NCBI RefSeq assembly: GCF_028128765.1
Contig: NZ_LBJG01000024.1
Coordinates: forward strand, 992,001-1,056,000
DNA from: Bradyrhizobium sp. CCBAU 51627
GTDB taxonomy: Bacteria; Pseudomonadota; Alphaproteobacteria; Rhizobiales; Xanthobacteraceae
Length of the DNA: 64,000 nucleotides
Reading direction: 5' to 3'
A program made the position numbers and the translations under genes. The stretch's first letter is position 1, and every line of letters starts with the position of its first letter. This document shows positions 32,501 to 39,576 of this stretch, in pieces. A model generated the notes under the pieces. That model was given only the letters and a program-made list of their open reading frames with translations. It did no database searches and was not told the origin of the DNA.

Positions 32501-33072
32501 CGCCGCGTCCGGGATGCCATGCGCGCCCGGCTGAGCGTAAGCGGACGGAGAAGTCTCTCGATGGCAATGCCCAAGGTGAAGCCGGCCAGCACGTCACTCG
32601 CCCAATGAGCGAGCAGGACGATGCGTGTCAATGAAAGCCCCACGGCGAGAGCGCGAACGACACGGCGCGGCTTCGTTGGAAGCCGACCTGCGGCGGAGGC
32701 GAGGGCGCCCATGTGCACGGCATGGCCGGACGGAAATGCGTCTCGGGACCGCCCTGATATCGGAATGCCGCGGCAGTGGCCGACGGCCGTCAGCCGGTCC
32801 GGTCTCGTTTGGTCGAACACGGATTTTAGGACGTGCGGAAGCAGGGCCGTGACCAGCGATACCAGCAACACGTGATTTGCAGTCGGGCGATGTGTCGGCT
32901 GCCGCAGCTGGGCGTAGATCCATCCTGCTGCGGCAAGTCCTATCAGAATATGCTCGTCGGCTCCCCAGGTCAGTGCCTCGGCCGCATGCTCTAGCCGCGC
33001 GTTGGTGTGCTTGGCGATCTCGTTGGCGATCGCATGATCAGCGTGGGTCGGTTCTACACTTACCAGTGCCAT
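32497..33072 (-). CDS. PAP2-superfamily membrane phosphatase
   Basis: A 191-residue protein with the three PAP2 phosphatase motifs: KSVFDQTRPDRL, then FPSGHA, then SLTRIVLLAHWASDVLAG with the catalytic His. Four to five membrane helices surround them. These enzymes remove phosphate from lipids such as phosphatidate or undecaprenyl pyrophosphate at the membrane. The ATG at 33072 is chosen because a consensus stress promoter lies at 33125-33150; the open frame runs further but would start upstream of it. First gene of a three-gene coupled operon. Confidence 0.85.
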   Translation of the reverse strand: MALVSVEPTHADHAIANEIAKHTNARLEHAAEALTWGADEHILIGLAAAGWIYAQLRQPTHRPTANHVLLVSLVTALLPHVLKSVFDQTRPDRLTAVGHCRGIPISGRSRDAFPSGHAVHMGALASAAGRLPTKPRRVVRALAVGLSLTRIVLLAHWASDVLAGFTLGIAIERLLRPLTLSRARMASRTRR

Positions 33073-33124
33073 GGGCCGTTGCTGACGAGCTATCTTCCTG
33101 GCGATTTTGTTGCGCTCGTATGAC

Positions 33125-33150
33125 AACGAATATTCCGGCCCGACGGTTCC
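33125..33150 (-). promoter_or_regulatory. EcfG-type promoter, full consensus
   Basis: On the minus strand: GGAAC, 17 bases, CGTT, 53 bases before the PAP2 start at 33072. It drives the PAP2-DUF3147 operon. Confidence 0.72.
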
Positions 33151-33172
33151 GAATCTCCCGGTCCGGTGGTTC

Positions 33173-34063
33173 TTAAGGCTGGCCTGATCCGCCGGCGGCG
33201 CCGTACACTTGGCCGGTCGCATAGCTGGCGTCAGCCGCGGCGAGTTGTACGTAGATCGAGGCGAGCTCTGCAGGCTGACCGGGGCGGCCAAGCGGTGTCA
33301 TGCCGCCGAACTTTTCAAGTTTCTCCATCGTGGCGCCGCCGGAGACCTGGAGCGGCGTCCAGATCGGTCCGGGCGCGACGCCGTTGACGCGAATGCCCTT
33401 GGAAGCGAGCTGCTTGGCCAGTGACTTCACGTAGTTCATCGTCGCCGCCTTGGTCTGTGCGTAGTCGTAGAGATCGGGCGAGGGATCGTAAGCCTGCTCG
33501 GACGTCGTGCCGACGATGCAGGATCCCGGCTTGAGATGCGGCAGCGCCGCCTTGATGATCCAGAACGGCGCGTAGATGTTGGTCTTCATGGTCGCGTCGA
33601 AATCTTCCGAGGAGACATCGAGGATGGACGCGCGTGTCTGCTGGCGGGCGGCGTTGTTGACGATGATGTCGAGCCCGCCGAGGCCTTGCACGGCCTGCTC
33701 GACCAGCTTCTTGCAGAACGCTTCGTCCTTGAGGTCGCCGGGGATCGGAAGGCCCGTGCGGCCTTCCTTCTTGATCAGCGCGATGACCTCCTGCGCGTCT
33801 GGCTCCTCCGCCGGCAGATAATTGATGGCGACATCGGCGCCTTCGCGCGCATAGGCGATTGCGGCCGCCCGGCCCATGCCGGAATCGCCGCCAGTGATCA
33901 GCGCCTTGCGGCCCGCGAGCCGGCCGGAGCCCTCGTAGCTGGTCTCGCCATGATCGGGGCGCGGCTCCATCTTGCCGGCGAGGCCCGGCCAAGGCTGCGA
34001 CTGCTTCTTGAACGGCGGCTTCGGATGGCGGGCGACGGGATCGATCAGGTCTTGCTCGGCCAT
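33173..34063 (-). CDS. short-chain dehydrogenase, long YghA-type
   Basis: A 296-residue SDR with a 45-residue N-terminal extension (PPFKKQSQPWPGLAGKMEPRP) typical of the YghA-like stress SDRs. The cofactor motif ITGGDSGMGRAAA is near 56-68, the NNAARQQ motif near 137, and the catalytic YAQTK near 199. NADP use is likely from the GGDSGMGR type; substrate unknown. A 33-residue frame (34065-34166) precedes it and ends one base before its start codon. Downstream of the DUF4142 gene on the same strand. Confidence 0.88.
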   Translation of the reverse strand: MAEQDLIDPVARHPKPPFKKQSQPWPGLAGKMEPRPDHGETSYEGSGRLAGRKALITGGDSGMGRAAAIAYAREGADVAINYLPAEEPDAQEVIALIKKEGRTGLPIPGDLKDEAFCKKLVEQAVQGLGGLDIIVNNAARQQTRASILDVSSEDFDATMKTNIYAPFWIIKAALPHLKPGSCIVGTTSEQAYDPSPDLYDYAQTKAATMNYVKSLAKQLASKGIRVNGVAPGPIWTPLQVSGGATMEKLEKFGGMTPLGRPGQPAELASIYVQLAAADASYATGQVYGAAGGSGQP

Positions 34064-34064
34064 A

Positions 34065-34166
34065 TCAGTGTTTCCTTTCGCCGTCGATGGTGCCAGCGGC
34101 GAGCGTTGCGCTTGCCGCGTGAACGATGCGCCGACGGGTTACTGAAGTCTCGTCGTGATGTGCCAT
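34065..34166 (-). CDS. possible 33-residue leader peptide before the SDR
   Basis: The ATG at 34166 follows a GGAGG site. The peptide has a twin-arginine-like N-terminus (SVTRRRIVHAASATLAAG) and then ends (IDGERKH) with its TGA one base from the SDR ATG. It may be a coupled leader or a remnant of a Tat-exported protein. No other support. Confidence 0.4.
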   Translation of the reverse strand: MAHHDETSVTRRRIVHAASATLAAGTIDGERKH

Positions 34167-34221
34167 GAAGGCCTCCGCGATTTTGCGATCTCAACCAGCG
34201 GAGAGGGGCATCGTTGCTAAC

Positions 34222-34248
34222 GAGGACGCCGGCAGAACCGGCGTCCTC
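34222..34248 (-). terminator. hairpin after the DUF4142 gene
   Basis: GAGGACGCCGG and CCGGCGTCCTC form a perfect 11-bp stem with a 5-base loop, 9 bases after the DUF4142 stop. There is no strong T-run, so some read-through into the leader-SDR genes is possible. Confidence 0.65.
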
Positions 34249-34256
34249 GGAAAGTC

Positions 34257-34808
34257 TCACTTCGATTGTCCGACGCTCGGCGCTCTGCCAAGTTCCTTGG
34301 CCATGTCGAGATGATGCCTGAGTGCCGGCAGCGTCTTGTCGGCCCAATCCTTCAGCGCGGCGTTGTCACCGCCCTTGGAATAGCGATCGAACAGCGAGAT
34401 CGCAGCTTCGTGCGCGCTGACCTGGTAGGAATTGTAGTCCGAGCTGAAATCCCTGCCTGAGGCGTTCTTGAGCTTGTCCAGCTTGCTCTGGTGCGAACTG
34501 TCGACCGCGGTCGGCAGTGTCGCCTGCACCTTGCCGTCACCGACAAGGGCTTTGAGCTCGCCGCTGGTTCTGGTGTGGTCGGTGATCATCTGCTGCGCGA
34601 AATTCTTCTCCTGGGCGTTGCCCTTCTGCTCGGCAAGCTTGCTCGACTCGATCTCGAACATGTCGCTGATCGCGACCTCCTTGACGAAATCGGCGGTCTT
34701 GGGTGCGACGCCGAGCGCCGAATTGACGCCGGTCTTCTCCCCAATCGACTGGGCGAGCGCGGGGCCTGCGAAGAGCACGCAGGCAAAGACGATGACGGCA
34801 CGTTTCAT
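34257..34808 (-). CDS. DUF4142 secreted protein
   Basis: A 183-residue protein with signal peptide MKRAVIVFACVLFAGPALAQ and a DUF4142 ferritin-like helical body: FVKEVAISDMFEIESSKLAE, ITDHTRTSGELKAL, SAHEAAISLFDRYSKGGDN. Proteins of this family are periplasmic and often stress-linked; the biochemical role is unknown. The start at 34808 is chosen for the signal peptide. A candidate stress promoter lies at 34865-34889. Compare the diverged relative at 29452-29964. Confidence 0.85.
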   Translation of the reverse strand: MKRAVIVFACVLFAGPALAQSIGEKTGVNSALGVAPKTADFVKEVAISDMFEIESSKLAEQKGNAQEKNFAQQMITDHTRTSGELKALVGDGKVQATLPTAVDSSHQSKLDKLKNASGRDFSSDYNSYQVSAHEAAISLFDRYSKGGDNAALKDWADKTLPALRHHLDMAKELGRAPSVGQSK

Positions 34809-34864
34809 GGTTCGGTCCCTCTGTGTGGTCGCGCGGCCTTGCCGCGCCAGTCCTCGCGGCGACC

Positions 34865-34889
34865 AACACAACCTTGGGTCCGAGGTTCC
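34865..34889 (-). promoter_or_regulatory. candidate EcfG-type promoter
   Basis: On the minus strand: GGAAC, 16 bases, TGTT; the -10 is 57 bases before the DUF4142 start. One mismatch. Confidence 0.55.
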
Positions 34890-35116
34890 TAATCCCTGGG
34901 ATTGCGGCCGGTGCGAGGGTTGATCGGATCGGTCGGCTTCCGACGCAACCGTTCCGGCAGGAACGGCTCGGAAGGCGAGGCCGAGGGATCGGCGCGCACG
35001 TCGGCATGATGTTGTGCCCGCTCATGCGGCGTCTGGTTGGCGTTGATCCGGTACTTCACATCGACGCCGTCGACAGGATCGTTGACGCCATGCTGAATGT
35101 CACGGAAGTCGCTCAT
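34889..35116 (-). CDS. small hydrophilic hypothetical protein
   Basis: A 75-residue polar protein (MSDFRDIQHGVNDPVDGVDV, later PFLPERLRRKPTDPINPRTG), Pro-rich at the C-terminus and likely disordered. A GAGGTGA ribosome site precedes the ATG. A candidate stress promoter (GGAAC-N16-GGTT) is at 35155-35179. Function unknown. Confidence 0.62.
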   Translation of the reverse strand: MSDFRDIQHGVNDPVDGVDVKYRINANQTPHERAQHHADVRADPSASPSEPFLPERLRRKPTDPINPRTGRNPRD

Positions 35117-35154
35117 GGTTCACCTCATCTCGGTTTCCTGACGCGAACACTGAG

Positions 35155-35179
35155 AACCGTACGTTTCCGGCGATGTTCC
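35155..35179 (-). promoter_or_regulatory. candidate EcfG-type promoter (leftward)
   Basis: On the minus strand: GGAAC, 16 bases, GGTT; the -10 is 39 bases before the start at 35116. It lies back to back with the rightward site at 35213-35238. Confidence 0.6.
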
Positions 35180-35212
35180 TGTTCAGCCGCAAGATCCCGC
35201 CCCCTGTTTTCT

Positions 35213-35238
35213 GGAACGATCACCCCTTCGAGCCAGTT
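35213..35238 (+). promoter_or_regulatory. candidate EcfG-type promoter (rightward)
   Basis: GGAAC, 17 bases, AGTT; the -10 is 32 bases before the PRC-barrel gene start at 35270. Confidence 0.6.
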
Positions 35239-35269
35239 GGTTCACGTATTGGCTGAGTGGAGGATTGAG

Positions 35270-35644
35270 ATGTTGAACCAAGGTGAGCTGGACCGCAGCG
35301 AGATGGGACGGCTGATCGGCAGCGACAAGGTCGAGGGAACATCGGTTTACGGTTCCGATCGCAACCGGATCGGTTCGATCGAGCGCGTGATGATCGACAA
35401 GGTGAGCGGCAAGGTATCGTACGCCGTGCTTGGTTTCGGTGGATTTCTGGGCCTCGGCAACGATCACTATCCTTTGCCGTGGCAGTCGTTGAAATACGAC
35501 ACCGAGCTTGGTGGCTATGTCACCGGCATCACCGCCAAGGCGCTCGAAGGCGCGCCGAAATATGGCGAGCGCAGCGATTGGAACTGGGGCGACGAGGCGG
35601 CCACGCGCGGTATCAACGCCTATTACGGCGTTCCCGTCGCTTGA
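35270..35644 (+). CDS. PRC-barrel domain protein
   Basis: A 124-residue soluble protein. A PRC-barrel fold at residues about 14-85 is indicated by LIGSDKVEGTSVYGSDRNRI, then IERVMIDKVSGKVSYAVLGF and PLPWQSLKYD. This is the photosynthetic-reaction-centre/RimM-type beta-barrel, here in a stand-alone stress-linked form common in rhizobia. The ATG at 35270 follows GAGGATTGAG. Probably co-transcribed with the 52-residue gene at 35684. Confidence 0.82.
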   Translation: MLNQGELDRSEMGRLIGSDKVEGTSVYGSDRNRIGSIERVMIDKVSGKVSYAVLGFGGFLGLGNDHYPLPWQSLKYDTELGGYVTGITAKALEGAPKYGERSDWNWGDEAATRGINAYYGVPVA

Positions 35645-35683
35645 CGGGGGCACAGACCTTAACGGTCAGCGAGAGGGAATTCG

Positions 35684-35842
35684 ATGAGCCAGGAAAAGCC
35701 CACCGATGATCCCCGGCAGCAGAATGACTGGGGATCGCACGCCCAGACGGACAAGCCCTGGAAGGGCAATCCAGAGAAGGAACAGAAATCCGGCGACAAA
35801 AAGCCGGATCTGGAGAAGTGGAACGAGACCAAGACGCACTGA
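35684..35842 (+). CDS. 52-residue hydrophilic protein
   Basis: Starts ATG 35684 after GAGAGGG and ends TGA at 35840-35842. Composed almost only of polar residues (QQNDWGSHAQTDKPWKGNPE, then KSGDKKPDLEKWNETK). No hydrophobic core; the style matches the other disordered stress peptides here. It lies 39 bases after the PRC-barrel gene. Function unknown. Confidence 0.6.
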   Translation: MSQEKPTDDPRQQNDWGSHAQTDKPWKGNPEKEQKSGDKKPDLEKWNETKTH

Positions 35843-35936
35843 CCGCGTGCGGGCGATTCATGAAGCGCGGCGCAGAAAGCACCGCGTTTCTTTTTGCGCA
35901 ATGCATTCACGAATGACGGCGGTGCTTTTGCAACCC

Positions 35937-35961
35937 GGAACCATGCCCCAGGCCTGCGGTT
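35937..35961 (+). promoter_or_regulatory. candidate EcfG-type promoter of the efflux operon
   Basis: GGAAC, 16 bases, GGTT, 67 bases before the GTG at 36028. It supports the 36028 start, because a GTG at 35974 would leave almost no leader. Confidence 0.58.
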
Positions 35962-36027
35962 AGGCTCCGGCGTGTGCGCGTGGCCAAGCCGTTCGCCGCA
36001 GCCATAATCCCGATCGAGGTGTTCGCA

Positions 36028-37185
36028 GTGGATGCTCAAACCCGGGAGCGTGGGCCGTCTGCGGAGCAGCCTCAGAAGGTGGAAGCTCCAAAGAATTCGC
36101 CTGACCCCAAGCACCAGACCAGAGAACAGTCCGGGAAATCGGACAAGGCGCCGTCGCTGCGCGAACGACTTCGCGCGCACTGGCTGCTGTCGGTCGTCGG
36201 CGCGATCGTGCTGGTCGTCGCTCTGGCCGGCGGTCTGCTCTATTGGCTCGAGGTCCGCCACTATGAGTCCACCGACGACGCCTTCGTTGCCGCGCGCAGC
36301 TTTTCCGTGGCCTCGAAAGTCGGCGGCTACGTCACCGATGTCCCGGTTACCGACAACCAGCATGTCAACGCTGGCGATCTCCTCGCCAGGATCGACGAGC
36401 GTGACTATCGCATCGCCGTCGACCAGGCCAATGCACAGGTCGAAGTCTCCAAGGCCAATATCGGCAATGTCGAGGCGCAGATCGATTCCCAGCAGGAGCA
36501 GATCAAGCAGGCCCAGGCGCAACTGGAGCAGGCACAGGCGCAGCTCCAGTTCTCGCAGGAGGAGTTCAACCGCGCACAGGATCTGGTCGAGAAGGGCGCC
36601 GGCACCGTGCAGCGTCAGCAGCAAACCCGGTCCGATCTTCAGGCCCAGCAAGCCAACACCGAGCGCGCCAAGACCGCGGTGATCGCCGCGCAGGTCGGCA
36701 TCAAGACGTTGCAGGCCCAGCTCGAAGGCGCCAAGGCGCAGCTCCAGCAGTCGCAGGCGCAACTCGATCAGGCCCGGCTGAACCTGCAATACACGAGCGT
36801 CGTGGCCGCGCAGTCCGGCCGCGTCGTCAAGCTCTCGGGCGCCAAAGGCACGTTCGTGACCGCAGGGCAGAGCCTGATGATGTTCGTGCCCGACGATGTC
36901 TGGATCGTCGCCAATTACAAGGAGACCCAGCTCGACGACATGCGGCCGGGTCAGCCGGTCGAGATTCGCATCGATGCCTATCCGGGACGCAAGCTGACCG
37001 GCCATGTCGATTCCGTGCAGCCGGGCTCGGGCACCGCCTTCAGCCTGCTGCCGGCCGAGAACGCCACCGGCAACTATGTCAAGGTGGTGCAGCGCGTGCC
37101 GGTGAAGATCGTGGTCGACAACTGGCCGGCTGATCTGCCTGTCGGTCCCGGCATGTCGGTCGTGCCCTGGGTCAAAGTGCGATGA
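36028..37185 (+). CDS. HlyD/EmrA-type membrane fusion protein
   Basis: A 385-residue adaptor. A polar N-terminus rich in Pro/Gln/Lys, one membrane anchor at about 52-73 (LLSVVGAIVLVVALAGGLLY), a lipoyl-like half (SKVGGYVTDVPVTDNQHVNAG) and a long Gln-rich coiled coil (about 125-250, QEQIKQAQAQLEQAQAQLQF) are seen, then the second lipoyl half (SGRVVKLSGAKGTFV). It bridges the inner-membrane pump to an outer channel. The GTG at 36028 follows GAGGTG; a GTG at 35974 is the alternative. It overlaps the pump gene by four bases. Confidence 0.88.
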   Translation: MDAQTRERGPSAEQPQKVEAPKNSPDPKHQTREQSGKSDKAPSLRERLRAHWLLSVVGAIVLVVALAGGLLYWLEVRHYESTDDAFVAARSFSVASKVGGYVTDVPVTDNQHVNAGDLLARIDERDYRIAVDQANAQVEVSKANIGNVEAQIDSQQEQIKQAQAQLEQAQAQLQFSQEEFNRAQDLVEKGAGTVQRQQQTRSDLQAQQANTERAKTAVIAAQVGIKTLQAQLEGAKAQLQQSQAQLDQARLNLQYTSVVAAQSGRVVKLSGAKGTFVTAGQSLMMFVPDDVWIVANYKETQLDDMRPGQPVEIRIDAYPGRKLTGHVDSVQPGSGTAFSLLPAENATGNYVKVVQRVPVKIVVDNWPADLPVGPGMSVVPWVKVR

Positions 37186-38801
37186 CCGACGCCACCCAGG
37201 ACGGCGCCTCCGCCGGAGGCTGGTCGCCGGAGCGTTCGGCCGCCGGCGGCCACAATCCATATCTCATTGCCTTCGTGGTCTCGATCGCCACCTTCATGGA
37301 GGTGCTCGACACTACGATCGCCAATGTCGCGCTGCGCCACATCGCCGGCGGACTTGCCGTCGGCATCGACGAGAGCACCTATGTCATCACCAGCTATCTC
37401 GTCGCCAATGCCATCGTGCTGTCGATCTCCGGCTGGCTGTCGACCGTCATCGGCCGCAAACGCTTTTACATGATGTGCGTAGCCACCTTCACGGTCGCCT
37501 CGTTGCTGTGCGGTTTTGCCTGGAATTTGCAGGCGCTGGTGCTGTTCCGCATCCTGCAAGGCCTCGGCGGCGGCGGCATGGCCACCAGCGAGCAGGCGAT
37601 CCTTGCCGATTCGTTCCCGCCGCAGAAGCGCGGCCAGGCCTTTGCCATCTATGGCATTGCCGTGGTCGTCGCGCCGGTGATCGGCCCGACGCTCGGTGGC
37701 TGGATCACCGATACCTATAGCTGGCATTGGGTCTTCCTGATCAACGTGCCGATGGGGCTGCTGTCGCTCTTCCTGGTCGGCACGCTGGTCAAGGAGCCGT
37801 CGGGCGCGGAAGAGGAGAGGGAGAAGCTGCTGAGCAAGGGGCTGCGCGTTGACTACATCGGCTTCCTGCTCGTCGCGATCGGGCTCGGCGCGCTCGAATT
37901 CGTGCTCGATGAAGGCCAGCGCAACGATTGGTTCGGTTCGAACATGATCGTGTCCTTCGCGCTGCTCTCCGCCTTCTGCCTGCTCGCGCTGATCCCATGG
38001 GAGTTGACGCGGGATGATCCCATCGTCGACATCCGCCTGCTCGGTAGATGGCAGTTCGGGTCCTGTTTCCTGGTCATGCTCGGCACGTTTGCAGTCCTGA
38101 TCTCAACGACGCAGCTGTTGCCGCAGCTCTTGCAGACCGAGTTGGGCTACACCGCGATGCTGGCGGGACTCGTGCTGTCGCCGAGCGGCGTCGTGACAAT
38201 GATGTTGATGCCGGTGGCGGGGCGACTGGTCACGATGGTGCAGCCGAAATATCTGATTATGTTCGGCGCTGCAGTCGCTGCGCTTTCAATGTGGCACCTG
38301 ACCGGACTTACCGCGGACATCACCTATGGCTATGCCGCGCTGGCGCGGATCTATCTCGCGGTCGCTCTTCCCTTCCTGTTCCTTCCGGTGACGACGGCAT
38401 CCTATGAGGGCTTGCCACCCGAGCAAACCAACCAGGCCTCCGCCCTGATCAATGTCGGGCGCAATATCGGCGGCTCCATGGGGGTAGCGCTGGCGCAGAC
38501 GCTTCTCGCCCAGCGCCAGCAGTTCCATCAGAGCCGCCTGATCGAGCACGCCGCGCCATCCGACCTCGGCTACCAGCAGACCATCGACGCGATGACGCGC
38601 TACTTCCAGGGCCAGGGCTCGAATGCGAGCGATGCGGCGTCGCAAGCGGTGGCTTGGGTCGGCAAAACCTTGCAGCAGCAGGTCGACTTCCTCGCTTATA
38701 TCGATGTGTTCTGGACCCTCGCGATCGTCGCCGTGCTGATGATCCCGGCGGCGGCCGTGCTGCGTCCGATCGATCTAGGTGCACCTGCGCGGGGCCATTG
38801 A
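37182..38801 (+). CDS. EmrB/QacA-type 14-helix MFS pump
   Basis: A 539-residue DHA2-family drug:H+ antiporter with 14 membrane helices. It has the early motif FMEVLDTTIANVAL, the motif A loop SGWLSTVIGRKRFY and the motif C region GIAVVVAPVIGPTLGGWITD. It overlaps the EmrA-like gene (ATGA) and forms an EmrAB-type export pair. The stress promoter upstream suggests export of harmful compounds during stress. No outer-membrane partner is in this window. Confidence 0.9.
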   Translation: MTDATQDGASAGGWSPERSAAGGHNPYLIAFVVSIATFMEVLDTTIANVALRHIAGGLAVGIDESTYVITSYLVANAIVLSISGWLSTVIGRKRFYMMCVATFTVASLLCGFAWNLQALVLFRILQGLGGGGMATSEQAILADSFPPQKRGQAFAIYGIAVVVAPVIGPTLGGWITDTYSWHWVFLINVPMGLLSLFLVGTLVKEPSGAEEEREKLLSKGLRVDYIGFLLVAIGLGALEFVLDEGQRNDWFGSNMIVSFALLSAFCLLALIPWELTRDDPIVDIRLLGRWQFGSCFLVMLGTFAVLISTTQLLPQLLQTELGYTAMLAGLVLSPSGVVTMMLMPVAGRLVTMVQPKYLIMFGAAVAALSMWHLTGLTADITYGYAALARIYLAVALPFLFLPVTTASYEGLPPEQTNQASALINVGRNIGGSMGVALAQTLLAQRQQFHQSRLIEHAAPSDLGYQQTIDAMTRYFQGQGSNASDAASQAVAWVGKTLQQQVDFLAYIDVFWTLAIVAVLMIPAAAVLRPIDLGAPARGH

Positions 38802-38819
38802 CAAAACCGCCGCCACTCT

Positions 38820-38936
38820 CGTCATTGCGAGCGCAGCAAAGCAATCCAGACTGCCTCTGCGGAGGGACTCTGGATTGCTTCGTCGCATCAGCGCAAAATC
38901 GCTTCGCGATTTTGTCGCGAGCTCCTCGCAATGACG
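38820..38936. repeat. intergenic palindromic repeat, GTCATTGCGAG type
   Basis: The outer arms GTCATTGCGAG and CTCGCAATGAC enclose two further hairpins, one of CAATCCAGA...TCTGGATTG and one of CAAAATCGCTTCGCGATTTTG. It lies between the convergent pump and HxlR genes. A nested palindrome of about 117 bases, of the REP/MITE-like kind widespread in Bradyrhizobium. Confidence 0.8.
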
Positions 38937-38961
38937 ATGTCGAGAGGCGCACCCGCCTGAT

Positions 38962-39426
38962 TCACCCCGTCGCTTCCATCCGCCCCGGCCCCGGATGCAC
39001 GTGCACCTGTTTCGCATGCAGCGGCTCGCCGCATTCCGAGCACACCATCACCGGATCGAACAGCTTGCCGCAACTCTTGTGCTCGTGCAGCAGCGGGCGG
39101 CCGCGCTCGTCGCTCATGTGGGTGTCGCCCCAATGCACCATCGCCATGATGACCGGATAGAGGTCGAGCCCCTTCTGCGTGAGGATGTATTCGTAGCGCT
39201 TCGGCGTCTCGGAATAGGGCACGCGGCGCAGGATGCCGAAGCGGACCAGCTTCTTCAGACGCTCCGACAGCAGATGCCGCGTGATCTGGAGTGACGACTG
39301 GAACGCCTCGAAGCGGCGCACGCGCAGGAAGCACTCACGCAGGATCAGGAGCGTCCAGCGGTCGCCGACCACGGCCACGGTGCGCGACAGTGAGCACGAC
39401 TCTTCCTCCAGCGTATCCCACTTCAT
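38962..39426 (-). CDS. HxlR family transcriptional regulator
   Basis: A 154-residue regulator: MKWDTLEEESCSLSRTVAVV, then a winged HTH of HxlR type (RWTLLILRECFLRVRRFEAF, LQITRHLLSERLKKLVRFG, RYEYILTQKGLDLYPVI). The C-terminus has four cysteines (SCGKLFDPVMVCSECGEPLH, one earlier), possibly a metal site beyond the usual domain. The start at 39426 is preferred over an upstream codon. It is divergent from an SDR gene with palindromes between them, so it probably controls both. Confidence 0.88.
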   Translation of the reverse strand: MKWDTLEEESCSLSRTVAVVGDRWTLLILRECFLRVRRFEAFQSSLQITRHLLSERLKKLVRFGILRRVPYSETPKRYEYILTQKGLDLYPVIMAMVHWGDTHMSDERGRPLLHEHKSCGKLFDPVMVCSECGEPLHAKQVHVHPGPGRMEATG

Positions 39427-39516
39427 GGTCCTCTCCGTCTTAGGTCTAAAAAAGGAACTGACTTGAATAGACAATGATATTTCACCGTCGAATAGCATTT
39501 CGCTGCGCCGTTTGAC

Positions 39517-39533
39517 AGTTCTATTTTAGAACT
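39517..39533. promoter_or_regulatory. HxlR operator candidate
   Basis: AGTTCTA-TTT-TAGAACT is a perfect 7-bp inverted repeat with a 3-base spacer. A degenerate copy lies at about 39431-39449 (GGTCTAAAAAAGGAACT), next to the hxlR start. HxlR regulators bind such short dyads. Confidence 0.6.
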
Positions 39534-39576
39534 ATAGCCTTCGGCACCAACGATGCTCTCACCGGAGGAGGCAGCC

